Shown here in pieces: positions 7,640 to 8,692 of a DNA stretch of 8,692 nt; positions within the stretch are counted from its first letter, which is position 1, and every line of letters begins with the position of its first letter. The notes beneath the pieces are model-generated. The model was given only the letters and a program-made list of their open reading frames with translations, had not been told where the DNA came from and did no database searches. The DNA lies in NCBI GenBank assembly GCA_042091035.1, contig JBELIG010000132.1:1-8692 (forward strand), given 5' to 3'. A program made the position numbers and the translations under genes. Origin of the DNA: AM-2324 sp042091035 (GTDB lineage Bacteria > Bacteroidota > Bacteroidia > Chitinophagales > Saprospiraceae).

Positions 7640-7677
7640 GGCAACTAAAGGCCTAAATATCACTTTTAGTGAGTTTG

Positions 7678-8106
7678 TTAAAGTTCAAAAGGGATAGCTC
7701 TTGTAAATTGAACCTTTACAGGCTCCCCTCGATGATAACCAGGCCTCAATTTTGGCATATTTTCTAACAGGTCAACTGCTGCTTCGTCACATCCACTGCC
7801 TATTCCACGAAGAACTTTTACTTTTGTGATACTTCCGTCGGTAGTTATGATACACTGAACAATCACTCTGCCCTGAATATTATTTAGTTTGGCTTCTTCA
7901 GGATATTCCAGATTTTCTCGAATGTATTCCATGATTTTTTCGTCCGAACAGGATTTTTGCTCAGTTTTTCTCAAGGATTCACAACCTAGAAACATAGGGG
8001 CTTCATCTACTACCACATAAACTTTATCAGTTTTGACTTGCTGAGCATTCATATTAATAGAAGTGAAGATTATGCTTAGTATAAATAGGTACTTAGTTAG
8101 ATTCAT
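7678..8106 (-). CDS. Small exported TonB C-terminal-domain protein, paralogue 2
   Basis: The 142-residue product has a signal peptide (MNLTKYLFILSIIFTSINMNA, probable cleavage before Q22), a cysteine-bearing linker (MFLGCESLRK, KSCSDEK; C42, C53) and a TonB_C-like domain from about 68 to the end. YPEEAKLNNIQGRV, TTDGSI and VLRGIGSGCDEAA (C106) are present, but the usual PxW is replaced: MPKLRPG has L120 where paralogues 1 and 3 have Trp. It also carries C85 in the second strand, shared only with paralogue 3. The protein ends right after the last strand, PFEL. The signal-peptide coding region and the middle of the domain are nearly or wholly identical in DNA to paralogue 3, while the last 30 residues are only about half identical. 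The gap to paralogue 3 is 95 bp and holds a perfect inverted repeat. Function is unknown; possibly a periplasmic TonB-domain decoy or adaptor. Confidence 0.9.
   Translation of the reverse strand: MNLTKYLFILSIIFTSINMNAQQVKTDKVYVVVDEAPMFLGCESLRKTEQKSCSDEKIMEYIRENLEYPEEAKLNNIQGRVIVQCIITTDGSITKVKVLRGIGSGCDEAAVDLLENMPKLRPGYHRGEPVKVQFTRAIPFEL
7799..7934. repeat. 136-bp perfect direct repeat, copy A (in paralogue 2)
   Basis: This segment is base-for-base identical to 8323-8458 in paralogue 3. It encodes the core of the TonB-like domain, from about EYIRENLEYPEEAK to KVKVLRGIG. Third codon positions are also unchanged. Confidence 0.95.
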
Positions 8107-8107
8107 T
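8066..8107. repeat. 42-bp perfect direct repeat, copy A (signal peptide region)
   Basis: This segment is identical to 8599-8640. It covers the first 13-14 codons of paralogue 2 and the base before its ATG. After one mismatch a further 15 bp of leader (8109-8123 against 8642-8656) also match, so the upstream leader was duplicated with the gene. Confidence 0.93.
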
Positions 8108-8157
8108 GGATTAGTTTTTATTTTGATGATAGGTTAATTAAGATGTTAGTTCTTGTA

Positions 8158-8184
8158 TTTGAAACAAATATCATTTGTTTCAAA
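8158..8184. repeat. Perfect 27-bp inverted repeat upstream of paralogue 2
   Basis: The arms TTTGAAACAAAT (8158-8169) and ATTTGTTTCAAA (8173-8184) are exact reverse complements around ATC. The element sits 17 bp after the paralogue 3 stop and 51 bp before the paralogue 2 start. No U tract follows on the minus strand, so an operator or an RNA hairpin is more likely than a terminator. Confidence 0.85.
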
Positions 8185-8201
8185 GTAAATTTAAAGGCCT
8201 A

Positions 8202-8639
8202 TTATAGTTCAAAGGTGATTGGTAGCGCAAAGTAAATCCGAACTGGTTTTTTACGTTGTTTAGCCGGTGTCCATTTAGGCATGTTTTCTAAAAGTTCAAC
8301 GGCAGCTTCATCGCATCCATGTCCTATTCCACGAAGAACTTTTACTTTTGTGATACTTCCGTCGGTAGTTATGATACACTGAACAATCACTCTGCCCTGA
8401 ATATTATTTAGTTTGGCTTCTTCAGGATATTCCAGATTTTCTCGAATGTATTCCATGAGATTTTTGTCCGAACAGGATTTTTGCTCGGCTTTTCTCAAAG
8501 ATTCACATCCAGCAAACAATGGTCCTTGCTCTACAACAAAAAAATTTTTTTTTTGATCTTCGTTTGGGCTTTGTTGAGCCTTCACCTGAAATGAAGTAAA
8601 GATTATGCTTAGTATAAATAGGTACTTAGTTAGATTCAT
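8202..8639 (-). CDS. Small exported TonB C-terminal-domain protein, paralogue 3
   Basis: The 145-residue product has a signal peptide (MNLTKYLFILSIIFTSFQVKA, cleavage before Q22), a linker three residues longer than in paralogue 2 (PLFAGCESLRK, KSCSDKN; C45, C56) and a TonB_C-like domain from about 71 to the end. Motifs are YPEEAKLNNIQGRV, TTDGSI, VLRGIGHGCDEAA (C109), MPKWTPA with the conserved W123 kept, and the final PITFEL. C88 is shared with paralogue 2. Codons 29-34 contain an A10 run followed by T7 on the coding strand, a slippage-prone tract. It is the first of the three copies inside the window; only 53 bp lie upstream, so the array could extend further. The leader has no Shine-Dalgarno and I see no TAnnTTTG box there. 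Substrate or partner is unknown. Confidence 0.9.
   Translation of the reverse strand: MNLTKYLFILSIIFTSFQVKAQQSPNEDQKKNFFVVEQGPLFAGCESLRKAEQKSCSDKNLMEYIRENLEYPEEAKLNNIQGRVIVQCIITTDGSITKVKVLRGIGHGCDEAAVELLENMPKWTPAKQRKKPVRIYFALPITFEL
8323..8458. repeat. 136-bp perfect direct repeat, copy B (in paralogue 3)
   Basis: This is the partner of 7799-7934 at an offset of 524 bp. The identity starts just after the Gly-X-Gly-Cys codons on the C-terminal side and ends inside the MEYIREN codons. Confidence 0.95.
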
Positions 8640-8640
8640 T
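8599..8640. repeat. 42-bp perfect direct repeat, copy B (signal peptide region)
   Basis: This is the partner of 8066-8107 at an offset of 533 bp. The 9-bp difference from the other repeat's offset equals the three extra codons in the paralogue 3 linker. Confidence 0.93.
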
Positions 8641-8674
8641 TGATTAGTTTTTATTTACATAATAATTAATTTAA

Positions 8675-8686
8675 GAATCTAGATTC
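8675..8686. promoter_or_regulatory. 12-bp perfect palindrome upstream of paralogue 3
   Basis: GAATCTAGATTC is self-complementary and lies 36 bp before the paralogue 3 start codon, in otherwise AT-rich DNA. It could be an operator. At this length chance is also possible and no second copy is seen in the window. Confidence 0.25.
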
Positions 8687-8692
8687 GTATTA

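Noticed and set aside
7660..7672. Small hairpin TCACT-TTT-AGTGA after the paralogue 2 stop
   Set aside because: Five base pairs without a U tract are too weak to call a terminator.
7646..8201. Shared TAAAGGCCTA after paralogues 2 and 3
   Set aside because: The two copies sit at different distances from their stop codons and are only 10 bp long, so they may be remnants of the duplication or chance.
1..8692. Defence system, prophage, insertion sequence, CRISPR or biosynthetic cluster
   Set aside because: No transposase, integrase, nuclease, repeat-spacer array or terminal repeats are seen; apart from the TPR protein and the TonB-like array, every gene is housekeeping.

Overview
The window looks like ordinary chromosome from a member of the Bacteroidota, probably close to Saprospiraceae/Lewinella-type lineages. 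The evidence is an AT-rich composition, A-rich leaders with almost no Shine-Dalgarno sequences, several sites that fit the Bacteroidota -33 TTG / -7 TAnnTTTG promoter, a Bacteroidota-type TPR protein ending in LRGD, and small exported TonB-C-domain proteins with conserved cysteines. The genus is inferred from remembered family resemblance, not from a search. All genes but one lie on the minus strand. I see no phage, transposon, CRISPR, tRNA or rRNA.

Layout from left to right. Positions 1-2900 hold most of mfd (minus), the transcription-repair coupling factor; its last roughly 150 residues lie beyond the left edge. Positions 2987-4651 hold a long-chain acyl-CoA synthetase (minus) that closely resembles proteobacterial FadD and ends in a strong terminator, so mfd is probably transcribed separately. 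Positions 4652-4892 form a divergent promoter region. Ribosomal protein L34 (rpmH, plus) follows at 4893-5048 and is not followed by rnpA. A palindromic terminator at 5131-5164 serves the convergent pair rpmH and a 600-residue exported TPR protein (minus, 5167-6969).

Positions 7123-8639 hold three tandem paralogues (minus) of about 142-153 residues. Each has a signal peptide, a short cysteine-containing linker and a TonB C-terminal-like domain. The two upstream copies share a 136-bp stretch with no base difference, flanked by strongly diverged ends. That mosaic pattern suggests gene conversion or recent duplication followed by diversification. This array is the most interesting part of the window.

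The remaining genes are housekeeping: DNA repair, fatty-acid activation and translation. They show no sign of acting as one pathway. There are no gene-free stretches over 300 bases; the longest gap is the 241-bp fadD/rpmH divergent region.
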